A stretch of 33,988 bases of DNA from Candidatus Heimdallarchaeota archaeon (GTDB lineage Archaea; Asgardarchaeota; Heimdallarchaeia; Heimdallarchaeales; Kariarchaeaceae): NCBI GenBank assembly GCA_021399405.1, contig JAAFKL010000368.1, positions 1 through 33,988 of the forward strand, in the 5' to 3' direction. The notes under the pieces were generated by a model that was not told the origin of the DNA, searched no databases, and saw nothing but the letters and a program-made list of their open reading frames with translations. Positions 25,741 to 33,459 of this stretch are shown piece after piece (position 1 is the first letter of the stretch; every line of letters begins with the position of its first letter). A program made the position numbers and the translations under genes.

Positions 25741-26370
25741 TCAATGTTCATTTGTCAATTTCGATTTATAAATTATACTGCGAGATGCATACTGGGGCAT
25801 CCCACGATCTTCAGAACCAAAAAGAACCATTGCAATGATTTTGAACCATAGAGCTAACCAGAGTATGAAATAACCAAAAGTTTTGATCCACAAACCATCA
25901 TCTGTATTCTGATGTCTAAAATGTGTTGCTGATATGGCAATTATAATCATTACAACCCCAGTTCGCAGTATATAGCTATGAAAATTTCCAGTCGTCGTAT
26001 CAGATGAAATGAATACTATCATTAGCACATAAAAACTTCCGATCACGCTCAAAATGTAAAACATAAAAAGTGGAAAGGGTAAAACTTCTCTTAAATATTC
26101 AGTATTGCCATTTGATTCAGAATTATTAGGAATGAGAAACAGCATGGGAGTAAAGATTACAAAAACTTGGAGTATTATGCTTAAAGATAACATTATACCC
26201 GAATAAGTGGGTTCTGACCTATAACTGGACACAATAATTCGATGGATTGAGTACTTTAATAGGTTTTGCAGAAATAAAGGAAACGATAATAAATACTGAT
26301 TAGTTCTGATTTGGTTGGAATAGCTCCCAAAATCAATCAATACTTGAATTTGTATTAACTTTCGAGCCAT
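25741..26370 (-). CDS. Four-span membrane protein, unknown function
   Basis: No family recognised. The 209 residues start with a soluble segment of about 55 residues, then show four hydrophobic helices at roughly 57-80, 97-120, 130-150 and 165-187, ending in a polar tail. Its ATG lies 19 nt after the stop of the upstream 428-residue membrane-protein gene, so the two probably form an operon and perhaps one membrane complex. The pair is divergent from a membrane-anchored winged-helix regulator. Nothing in the sequence indicates catalytic residues. The gene ends 107 nt from the VOC-like remnant. Confidence 0.7.
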   Translation of the reverse strand: MARKLIQIQVLIDFGSYSNQIRTNQYLLSFPLFLQNLLKYSIHRIIVSSYRSEPTYSGIMLSLSIILQVFVIFTPMLFLIPNNSESNGNTEYLREVLPFPLFMFYILSVIGSFYVLMIVFISSDTTTGNFHSYILRTGVVMIIIAISATHFRHQNTDDGLWIKTFGYFILWLALWFKIIAMVLFGSEDRGMPQYASRSIIYKSKLTNEH

Positions 26371-26389
26371 TGGGATTTAATTTGTTATT

Positions 26390-27676
26390 CTAGATTGGTA
26401 AAATTATATTTGTTGATTTAGAACTTTTGGAATATTTGAATAGTCTAATTTCTAGTGCTGTAACGATTGTAGCTGGGATTTGAAGAAATAGCAAAGTTCC
26501 GAAAAACAAAATATTATTATCGGTCATGAAGTATTCAACTGAAAAGAATAAATCATCGTAGACAAATAAAGATGCAAAAATAATGAACGCTAATATCGTT
26601 GAATATTTGAAATATTTTTCCAGCTTCGAATATGTTGTGGGCGAAGTTGACAAATAGATAATACTACCCATAATGAGTAGAATTACAAAATACATTATCG
26701 AATATACATTAATAAATGATATTTTTTCGCTATCTTCTAAATAATAATTATAATCTACCACAACAAAATAAAATGAAAACAAAGCAAATAATTGCAGAAT
26801 CAGAGAAAAGAAGATTTGGGTCATCAATCCATAATTATTTTCCCGTGATTTTTCATCTACGGGAACTGATAAATAAATTTCTAAGGGGCTTGAATCACCA
26901 GATGAATTCGATCTGTACGAGACTCCTAAAATGTTGAAAATTTGAAGTAGGAGAACCGGAAAAACCATACAAATCCCAAGTACTACAAACAACTCTGTAT
27001 CTACTAGATTGAATATATAATACGCCATGACTGAAACAGCTAGAAATAATTTATTACTAAATTTAATAAATTTCTTCGATTTTATATGTTCAAAATATCT
27101 TGTCAGGATAATTACTTCGACCAATATTATAAATAATGTTAAAATTGCAAGAAATTGAAACATACTCCCAATTGGACTGAATTTATAGCCTTCGTTTTCA
27201 AAACGAAAAATTAGATAGAAATGCATTATAAAATAATAAATCATTGTGAGTGACGTTATGATTTGATAATAAGGAACTCTACCAAATTCTTTACTGAAAA
27301 AATCACTAATTTTCAAGACTGTTGAAGTTTCGGATTTGGTTGTCTCATCTCTATTCTGTTCCATGTGCAGTGAATAACTGACTATATATTTTACGAAATA
27401 AAATAACAAGAATATGAAAAGCAAATACTTTATTATAAAACCAAGTAAAATTATTTCACGTTCTAAAGTAGTCATTCCATAGTCATTGTACAAGATATTG
27501 TGACCACCTATTGTATAGTTGTAACTAAAATTTAAGTCAGCTCTAGTACTAAAGTCATATAAAATTTTAATGAAAGTCATCGAATAGACTATGGTAAAAA
27601 TTATATAGAACATCTTATACTTTGACTCTGGATTATTTTGCTTTGATTCAATTGAATTTAAATCGATATTTGACAC
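26390..27676 (-). CDS. Ten-span membrane protein, unknown function
   Basis: No family recognised. The 428 residues have a polar N terminus of about 20 residues and then about ten hydrophobic helices. A polar loop near 105-130 (NRDETTKSETSTV) and another near 255-275 separate groups of helices. The architecture recalls multi-span permease subunits of export systems, but no ATPase gene is nearby. A GAGGTG stretch about 6-8 nt before the ATG may serve as a Shine-Dalgarno site, which is unusual here because most genes look leaderless. The 209-residue membrane protein follows after 19 nt. A perfect palindrome lies upstream, shared with a divergent regulator. Confidence 0.72.
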   Translation of the reverse strand: MSNIDLNSIESKQNNPESKYKMFYIIFTIVYSMTFIKILYDFSTRADLNFSYNYTIGGHNILYNDYGMTTLEREIILLGFIIKYLLFIFLLFYFVKYIVSYSLHMEQNRDETTKSETSTVLKISDFFSKEFGRVPYYQIITSLTMIYYFIMHFYLIFRFENEGYKFSPIGSMFQFLAILTLFIILVEVIILTRYFEHIKSKKFIKFSNKLFLAVSVMAYYIFNLVDTELFVVLGICMVFPVLLLQIFNILGVSYRSNSSGDSSPLEIYLSVPVDEKSRENNYGLMTQIFFSLILQLFALFSFYFVVVDYNYYLEDSEKISFINVYSIMYFVILLIMGSIIYLSTSPTTYSKLEKYFKYSTILAFIIFASLFVYDDLFFSVEYFMTDNNILFFGTLLFLQIPATIVTALEIRLFKYSKSSKSTNIILPI

Positions 27677-27728
27677 CTCAAGTCCCTCATCCGATTAAAT
27701 CATAGATTTGGGATTAAATTATGTTGTT

Positions 27729-27745
27729 CTTAATTACTAATTAAG
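27729..27745. promoter_or_regulatory. Perfect 8-1-8 palindrome between membrane operon and winged-helix regulator
   Basis: CTTAATTA-C-TAATTAAG is a 17-bp perfect inverted repeat, 53 nt upstream of the membrane operon start (27676) and 100 nt upstream of the preferred regulator start (27845). It is a candidate operator for the divergent regulator. Its all-AT arms make it less surprising than a mixed sequence. Confidence 0.5.
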
Positions 27746-27815
27746 CCCTACTTCTATAAAAATACCTTACGCATGTGCAAAATACACAATTGTTATTCAA
27801 TCAATTTACAAAATC

Positions 27816-27823
27816 TTAATATA
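27816..27823 (+). promoter_or_regulatory. TATA-like box of the membrane-anchored regulator
   Basis: TTAATATA is centred about 25 nt before the GTG at 27845, supporting that start. Another TATA-like stretch at 27754-27763 is only about 15 nt before the ATG at 27773, too close for that ATG to be transcribed from it. Confidence 0.5.
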
Positions 27824-27844
27824 ACCAAATGGGATTATTTACAT

Positions 27845-28450
27845 GTGAAGTCAAGAATTAGAGTAATTCCATTAATTGTAATACTATTTATCCTCATGCA
27901 ATTTCAATCTGTACCTTTGGGATTTTCCACAACTGCTGGGGTGTCAGATACTTCAATTGCTTTAGAAATAGCTGATCACTTTGATTGTAATGATCTTGCC
28001 ACATATCAAGAGGCATGTGTAACGTCTTTTACTTCAGAAATCATTCTTGCTTTTCAATTAAATTATGCTGTTTTGATAATGCATATCCAAGGGTCCTCAT
28101 TGATCTTTATCATAGGGCATTCTCGCGTAGATGATAATGAAAATTATGTAGATCCTTACTCTAAGATTACAGAATTACAAGATTTTAAATTCTTACTTAA
28201 TCCAACAAGATTGGCGATAATTAAAATTCTACAAGATTACTCTCAAATAACTTCTAGCGAATTAAGAAGTATCCTGACTGTGTCTTGGGGTGTTTTACGT
28301 CAAAATTTGCAGGCTCTTGAAAAAAATGGTTACATACAAATTGATTACAAATTCATAGACGAGAAAGCATTTAATGTCATTTCAATAAATTCAATTGCAA
28401 TTCAAGAATATTCCAAATTAGGTATTATATTGAATAATCTTTTTGATTGA
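27845..28450 (+). CDS. Membrane-anchored winged-helix regulator with an external Cys-pair loop
   Basis: I prefer the GTG at 27845 (201 residues). It lies about 25 nt after a TATA box and begins with a Lys/Arg cluster followed at once by a hydrophobic helix. An in-frame ATG at 27773 would add 24 residues. From the GTG, helix 1 is about residues 6-26. A loop of about 36 residues carries Cys48 and Cys58 (C-x9-C), helix 2 is about 64-91, and the rest is a winged-helix domain (LLNPTRLAIIKILQDY, then the recognition-helix region SWGVLRQNLQALEKNGYI). The topology puts the DNA-binding domain in the cytosol and the cysteine loop outside. It is likely a one-component sensor, perhaps of redox or metal state (inference), and probably controls the divergent membrane operon. 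Confidence 0.78.
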   Translation: MKSRIRVIPLIVILFILMQFQSVPLGFSTTAGVSDTSIALEIADHFDCNDLATYQEACVTSFTSEIILAFQLNYAVLIMHIQGSSLIFIIGHSRVDDNENYVDPYSKITELQDFKFLLNPTRLAIIKILQDYSQITSSELRSILTVSWGVLRQNLQALEKNGYIQIDYKFIDEKAFNVISINSIAIQEYSKLGIILNNLFD

Positions 28451-28661
28451 AATGAAGCTCTATTTATCGGTAGCACCAAATTAGAATCCTAGAAATGTGC
28501 AAAATGACCAAACCTCCATTATTTTTATAGTCCATTTGGGTATGAAATAACAGCTCAATGTTAATCTAATATCTGTAGTCGATATCGATCCCAATTCATA
28601 AATTGTGTTGGAAAAAGAATTCACTGAGTTGGATGTTAAATATTAAGGGAGTAAGTCATCA

Positions 28662-30959
28662 ATGACAGAAGATGTGATAAATCTCAATGATTGGTTTAAG
28701 GATAGATGGACTAAAATAAAGGAAAAAGTAAGTGGACACTTTGAGGAATATGATTTTTCTCGGCAAGTAATTGCACACAATATTTCGTTAACGATGATAA
28801 TAATAATTGCAATTATTATCCGTTTGTTTCCATTACTCAAAGGTTGGGATCCTCAAATCAAAGCTTTTGATCCCTGGATGCAAGTAAGAGCCGCAGAATA
28901 CATAATGGATGATGGTATTGTTGCATTCTTACTCTGGTTTGATGAAGTGAGCTGGTATCCTTATGGGCGTGCGATTGGTCAGTCTCTTTACCCTGCAGTT
29001 CCTCTTGCTATTGTTGTAGTCTATCGTATTTTGACATTTATTGGCTTTGATGTTTCAATTGAATTTGCGGCATATTTAGTTCCTGTTATTTTTGGATCGT
29101 TGGGTGTATTTTACAGTTATTTATTGGGAAAAGAATTGATTAGTCCTCGAGCCGGTTTAATTACTGCATTAATCATGGCTGTAATTCCTGCTTACGTATC
29201 TCGCACTGTTGCTGGTTTTGTAGATAATGAATCTCTAGGAGTTTTATTCACAGTAATGTCATTTTACTACTTCATTCACTCCCTAAGAAGAGATAGCAAT
29301 AGAAGTGCTTTGTTGGCTGGAATTTCTCTTGCCTTATTGGGGTCATCATGGGGTGCATTTAGATTCGCATATGATTTATTACCAGTTTATGCTTTGGTAT
29401 TAGTAATTACAGGAAATTACTCAACTAGGTTCCTCAGAACTTATACTACTACAATAAGTGTGAGTACATTATTGATGCTTTTCATCCCAAGAATCGGGGG
29501 ATCATTCCTTCTTGATATGGAAGGATTTGTACCTTTGGCAATGATCATTTTTTTAGTATTATTTGGATTACTCCAAGACTTGTCCAAAAACCTCACTGGA
29601 GAGGAATTCAGAAGAAGGATCTTAAATGGGTTTGTTGTGATCTTCCTAATTTTTGGAGGATTCTTCCTATTATTGGTCTCCGTGGGAGGATTAAATTTGA
29701 TTGGAGATAAATTCATCTCTGTCATCCTACCTAAATCTAGAAATGATATACCATTGATTGATTCTGTGAGTGAACACCTACCTCTTGCATGGGGAAATCT
29801 CTATTTCAATCTATCAACATTAGTATTTTTCATCCCTATGGGTATATACTTTGCGATTAAGAAACCAACAGAAAAAAACCTGTTCATATTAACTTTCTCT
29901 CTACTAACAATCTACTTCAGTGGGTCGATGATTCGTTTAATGTTATTGCTTGCTCCTGCAGCTGCTTTAACAACTGCTCTTGCTGTTGATAATTTGTTAA
30001 TGCCCTATGCTTATGCAGCTCATGGACGGATAAAACTAACAAAAACAACCATGTCATTACCTTCCATTGGGGGAGAAAATGCAGCAATTACGTATATTGC
30101 CGTTTTCAGTCTTTTATCAATAATGCTTGGTCAAGGGATTTCAACGGCTGGTAATTATTATGCCAATTCTGACTTAACACCTGGTGATCCCACTGAATCA
30201 TATAATGATTGGTTAGAAGCTTTTGATTGGATGCGCAAGCACTCAAGCTACAAACAACATACAAAGGAAAATAACTATGAGGGTTTGAAAACTGGTCAAC
30301 CCCCTGTGATGTTAAGTTGGTGGGATTACGGGTACTATATCACTAGTCAAGGAGAAACTGCCAGCGTCGTAGATAATGCAACTTTCAATTCAACTCAGAT
30401 TGGGACTGTCGGAACTATGTTGATGTGGAATGCGACTTGGTCTCTTAATCTCATGTATATGTATAATGTGAAATATGTCTTGGTAGTTCCTGGTGGAGGT
30501 ATTGTTAATTTTGGTTCCGATATTGGCAAAAGCATCTGGATGATCAGGATATCTGAGCAATATACAAATTATTTCAGTGTAAAAGAAGCTGATTATTTTG
30601 CAAATGATCCTGCTTTACCAGAACAGGGGAAAGTATACACTGATGTGTATTATTCTAGCGTCTTGTACAAATTAATGGCCTATAAATCTGACAGTATGCA
30701 AGGTGCTCCCGATGCAGGGACCCCTCCGTTTATTGATGAGAGTTCAGGGAGATTAATGCCTAAATTTCGCACAATGACTGTCGGAGATAATGATCCAGAT
30801 ATGATTTATTTTACAGAGGTATTTCGAAGTACAGGTTTTCTTTCAGAATATCCAGGTGCTTACCCAATTGTTCGGATATTTGAAGTCAATTATCCATCCG
30901 ACATTGATTTAAGAATTAATGATTTCAAACAAAGAATGAGTGAGATTCAAACCCAATAA
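28662..30959 (+). CDS. aglB: STT3/AglB oligosaccharyltransferase catalytic subunit
   Basis: Transfers a lipid-linked glycan to Asn in N-x-S/T sequons of exported proteins. About a dozen membrane helices in residues 45-490 are followed by a soluble domain. The first-loop acidic motif FDPWMQVRAAEY contains Asp70. SVSEH at 368-372 supplies the external-loop Glu371. The sequon-binding WWDYG is at 553-557. A D-x-x-K-x-x-x-M motif (Asp620, Lys623, Met627 in SDIGKSIWMIRI) follows. SVSEH and the DK-type motif in this form resemble eukaryotic STT3 more than many bacterial or euryarchaeal homologues. The ATG follows a TATA-like TTAAATATT by about 22 nt. The length of 765 is normal. Confidence 0.96.
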   Translation: MTEDVINLNDWFKDRWTKIKEKVSGHFEEYDFSRQVIAHNISLTMIIIIAIIIRLFPLLKGWDPQIKAFDPWMQVRAAEYIMDDGIVAFLLWFDEVSWYPYGRAIGQSLYPAVPLAIVVVYRILTFIGFDVSIEFAAYLVPVIFGSLGVFYSYLLGKELISPRAGLITALIMAVIPAYVSRTVAGFVDNESLGVLFTVMSFYYFIHSLRRDSNRSALLAGISLALLGSSWGAFRFAYDLLPVYALVLVITGNYSTRFLRTYTTTISVSTLLMLFIPRIGGSFLLDMEGFVPLAMIIFLVLFGLLQDLSKNLTGEEFRRRILNGFVVIFLIFGGFFLLLVSVGGLNLIGDKFISVILPKSRNDIPLIDSVSEHLPLAWGNLYFNLSTLVFFIPMGIYFAIKKPTEKNLFILTFSLLTIYFSGSMIRLMLLLAPAAALTTALAVDNLLMPYAYAAHGRIKLTKTTMSLPSIGGENAAITYIAVFSLLSIMLGQGISTAGNYYANSDLTPGDPTESYNDWLEAFDWMRKHSSYKQHTKENNYEGLKTGQPPVMLSWWDYGYYITSQGETASVVDNATFNSTQIGTVGTMLMWNATWSLNLMYMYNVKYVLVVPGGGIVNFGSDIGKSIWMIRISEQYTNYFSVKEADYFANDPALPEQGKVYTDVYYSSVLYKLMAYKSDSMQGAPDAGTPPFIDESSGRLMPKFRTMTVGDNDPDMIYFTEVFRSTGFLSEYPGAYPIVRIFEVNYPSDIDLRINDFKQRMSEIQTQ

Positions 30960-31069
30960 TGGTTTGATTGGTTATAGAATTGTTACAATAAATCTCGTTA
31001 AGTTTTACTTATATGATTGAAATACAAATTAAATATATCATAAGAATAACTTCTTGTGGAACAATTTAA

Positions 31070-31077
31070 TTTATATT
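31070..31077 (+). promoter_or_regulatory. TATA-like box of the small GTPase gene
   Basis: TTTATATT is centred about 21-22 nt before the TTG at 31095, fitting leaderless initiation at TTG. Confidence 0.45.
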
Positions 31078-31094
31078 TACAATAGTGGAATCAA

Positions 31095-31655
31095 TTGACT
31101 AGTAGTTCCGCGAATACAACTTTCAAAATTGTAACAGTTGGTGATGTGAAAGTAGGAAAAACTACATTGAGACTTCGTTACATAGGTGAAGATTTTCAAG
31201 AAAAATATATTCCAACTATTGGAGTCGATTTTGCAATTGCTACCTATGATAATTATATTTTACAAATATGGGATTTAGCTGGTCAACATACATTCAGTTT
31301 TATCATTGATACAATGTATTTAGGTGCTTCAGGAATGATCGTTGTCTTTGATATCACCAATCGAGAGACGATGCTGAATGTTCCGAAATGGATTGATGCA
31401 TTTCTAACAATCGAAAGGAGAGCCGTCCCAATTGTAGTTTTTGGTAATAAGATTGATTTGCGAAATGAAAACTCGATCCAAAGAATTGAAGCAGAGGAAT
31501 TTGTTAACAGTTTATCGAAGAAGTATCAAGTCAAAATAAACTATGTTGAGACTTCAGCATTGACTGGAGAAAATTTAAGAGATGCATTTGAAGGATTTGT
31601 TGATAGGATCGCTGAAGAGCAAAAACCATCGGATTCTAATATTAAATCTTCCTAA
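31095..31655 (+). CDS. Rab/Ras-like small GTPase
   Basis: Complete Ras-superfamily G domain. The P loop GDVKVGKT is at residues 16-23. Switch I has Thr41 in PTIGVDF, and switch II is WDLAGQ at 59-64 with the catalytic-type Gln64. G4 NKID is at 118-121 and G5 ETSAL at 152-156. The IGVDF and WDLAGQ forms are closest to Rab-type proteins. The C terminus (EEQKPSDSNIKSS) has no Cys for prenylation, so membrane attachment would need another mechanism. The start is TTG, 21-22 nt after a TATA-like box; no in-frame ATG lies before the P loop. Asgard archaea carry many such GTPases. No GAP, GEF or Roadblock gene is adjacent. Confidence 0.96.
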   Translation: MTSSSANTTFKIVTVGDVKVGKTTLRLRYIGEDFQEKYIPTIGVDFAIATYDNYILQIWDLAGQHTFSFIIDTMYLGASGMIVVFDITNRETMLNVPKWIDAFLTIERRAVPIVVFGNKIDLRNENSIQRIEAEEFVNSLSKKYQVKINYVETSALTGENLRDAFEGFVDRIAEEQKPSDSNIKSS

Positions 31656-31761
31656 TCAGTCGATAAAATACCTCGTATAAATGATGAAAAAAATTAGTAA
31701 AGTGATCACTCCCTTCCAATAGGAATTATATATTGAATTGTGAAAACTAGTGTAGATACAA

Positions 31762-32799
31762 ATGGGGGTCAAAAATTACAAAATATCTATTATCTTGATA
31801 GTTATCTTTGCTTCAATTAGTTTATTTCCAAATTATACTAGAGCAGATGTGAATTCATCGTTTTTGTATTTAAACTATAATATAAACCAAGAGCCATCGG
31901 TTAATGTATTGGCAATTGGGCAGCCTGATAATGATATGAATGAATTGATAGATCAGATTTCATCAAACTATTTGGATTACGGTGGAATAAAGATCAATAT
32001 TGATTCTACAACTGCTACAAGTGATACTATTACATTATCTTTGTTAGAGTCAACTCAAGCTGATGTTTTATATTTAGCAAATTTATTCGGCGGAGATAAT
32101 TTACTATTAGAAGAAGAATTGATTGCTATCTCAAACTATATTGAACAGGGTCATTCATTAGTCGGATCACATGGAACTTTGGAGCCTTATACCCATGCAA
32201 TTTTAGCACCATATTTTGGGATCAACAGTGAAATGATTGCTAGTACCAATGGTAATATGCCGATTACTGGTTACAGCCAGCTTTTTGATCTTTCTCTAAA
32301 TGATCACCCGATTTTTAACAATGTGAACAAAGAGTATCAGACAATCAGTCCCGCAACATTAGCCCCTATTCTCAATGGCGTGGAGGATGTATGGACAGAA
32401 AACAGTGAAATAATTTTAGATTATGGGGAAATTATAGCAACATCAACCGATCAGAAGGCAGCTGTCATCATATCTGAGAGTGTAAATTTCCGTTCTGTAT
32501 ATCTAACTCATTACCCATCACAAGATCCATTAGCAGATGATAATCAACTTTTGTATAATTCATTTATATGGTCGGATTGGTTAACTCCAGAAGGCATATC
32601 ATCAGAAAGTAGTCCACTTAATCCTGAAAGCTATCTAGATCCGGGTTCTGGATTTGTTACAACCAATCACACTACAGATTCTACCACTCCTACCCCTAAA
32701 CTCGAACTAAATTATGATGGTTACTTTTCAATCGTCGGATTTATCTCTATGGTGTTTATTATTCAAATGAGACGCTTTATACGAAACCAAATTAAGTAA
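31762..32799 (+). CDS. Exported ThuA/GATase-like protein with C-terminal anchor
   Basis: A signal peptide spans about residues 1-28. Residues about 45-275 resemble a class-I glutamine-amidotransferase-like/ThuA fold: VNVLAIGQPDN, then ADVLYLANLFGGDN, ISNYIEQGHSLVGSHG, and a late AAVIISESVNFRSVYLTHYP strand. The position of the usual nucleophile elbow reads SHG, without Cys, so glutaminase activity is unlikely; sugar or ligand binding is more plausible. A Ser/Thr/Pro-rich segment with an NHT sequon precedes a short hydrophobic segment (about 318-335) and a basic tail (RRFIRNQIK), typical of a C-terminal anchor. A TATA-like TTATATATT at 31726-31734 precedes the ATG by about 32 nt. It follows the GTPase by 106 nt; no link is evident. 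Confidence 0.75.
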   Translation: MGVKNYKISIILIVIFASISLFPNYTRADVNSSFLYLNYNINQEPSVNVLAIGQPDNDMNELIDQISSNYLDYGGIKINIDSTTATSDTITLSLLESTQADVLYLANLFGGDNLLLEEELIAISNYIEQGHSLVGSHGTLEPYTHAILAPYFGINSEMIASTNGNMPITGYSQLFDLSLNDHPIFNNVNKEYQTISPATLAPILNGVEDVWTENSEIILDYGEIIATSTDQKAAVIISESVNFRSVYLTHYPSQDPLADDNQLLYNSFIWSDWLTPEGISSESSPLNPESYLDPGSGFVTTNHTTDSTTPTPKLELNYDGYFSIVGFISMVFIIQMRRFIRNQIK

Positions 32800-32802
32800 A
32801 TA

Positions 32803-32834
32803 TGCGTTTAGCCGGACTTATACGCAAATTTTTT
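32803..32834 (+). terminator. Possible terminator: short hairpin plus T-run
   Basis: TGCGT and ACGCA form a 5-bp stem around a 14-nt loop, followed after two bases by TTTTTT, starting 4 nt after the stop of the exported ThuA-like gene. T-runs are the usual archaeal termination signal; the stem is weak. Confidence 0.4.
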
Positions 32835-32906
32835 GTGTTTGAATCGATGGGGGTAATTGATATCTCGTTGGTCTTAAACACTGATTCTAAACGACGTTTG
32901 CAAAAC

Positions 32907-33290
32907 TTATCGTGTACTATCTCCTCGCTTTGAGTATTCAAATGGGAACTCGGCAGCCTCTTTAATTATTCTCTTTAGTACTTTTTTGTTGATTTTTTTA
33001 ATATCGGTGAATCGGATTGTTCCCTTTCCCAAATTCAATCCTTTGAGTTCGCCTTTGTGTTTTTGCATCAAGGCTTTGCTGAAATAGAAACACATATGCT
33101 GCTTTTGAGACCCAAACACAAACATACTTACTCCATCCAATTTAAAATCAAGAATGTTGATTTCTGGAATTTCATCAATTTTTGGATATTCTTGATGTAC
33201 GAGTAATCTTAGGGTTTCTAGGTCACTTTTACGATTATCTGAAAGAGATCCTATGAATTGGAGCACTTCATTAGATGTATCCATTATCAA
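32907..33290 (-). CDS. DUF1801/YdhG-like protein
   Basis: A small cytosolic protein of the YdhG/DUF1801 fold. It begins with a helix before LSDNRKSDLETLRLLVHQEYP. The middle has the family pattern G-V-S-M-FVFGSQKQHMCFYF, then LGKGTIRFTDIKKI and a terminal helix KVLKRIIKEAAEF. The length of 127 is typical. Some bacterial members are described as intracellular iron chaperones, but the general function is not settled, so none is assigned. The ATG is about 23 nt after a TATA-like TTTATAT on the minus strand (about 33310-33316). A second ATG two codons in would serve equally well. Confidence 0.85.
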   Translation of the reverse strand: MIMDTSNEVLQFIGSLSDNRKSDLETLRLLVHQEYPKIDEIPEINILDFKLDGVSMFVFGSQKQHMCFYFSKALMQKHKGELKGLNLGKGTIRFTDIKKINKKVLKRIIKEAAEFPFEYSKRGDSTR

Positions 33291-33382
33291 TTTATTTCTA
33301 ATGTCTCATATAAATTATTTTTGAAATTTCACGTATAGGATTTATTTTGTTTACAGAAAGATATCATATCTCACAATATGCT

Positions 33383-33397
33383 ATGATACTATATCAT
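33383..33397. repeat. Inverted repeat ATGATA-CTA-TATCAT
   Basis: A perfect 6-bp inverted repeat about 95-105 nt upstream of the DUF1801 gene start, with a further TATCAT copy at 33362-33367. The half-sites match those at 12031-12048. It may be coincidence in AT-rich DNA. Confidence 0.25.
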
Positions 33398-33459
33398 TGA
33401 TTGACATTTCAAGAAAATAATTTGAAGACATCAAATATTACAAGACAACATTTCGTAAT

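Noticed and set aside
27773..27844. Upstream ATG start for the winged-helix regulator
   Set aside because: The nearest TATA-like box is only about 15 nt before it, too close, whereas the GTG at 27845 has a box at 25 nt and gives a normal membrane-anchor start.
27773..28510. Shared 11-mer ATGTGCAAAAT at about 27773 and 28494
   Set aside because: It is a single short match between a coding start region and an intergenic region, without flanking similarity.
28451..28661. Possible RNA gene in the 210-nt gap before STT3
   Set aside because: No tRNA-like T-loop, long stem or conserved-looking structure was found; only a TATA-like box near 28634-28643 and a 10-codon ORF are visible.
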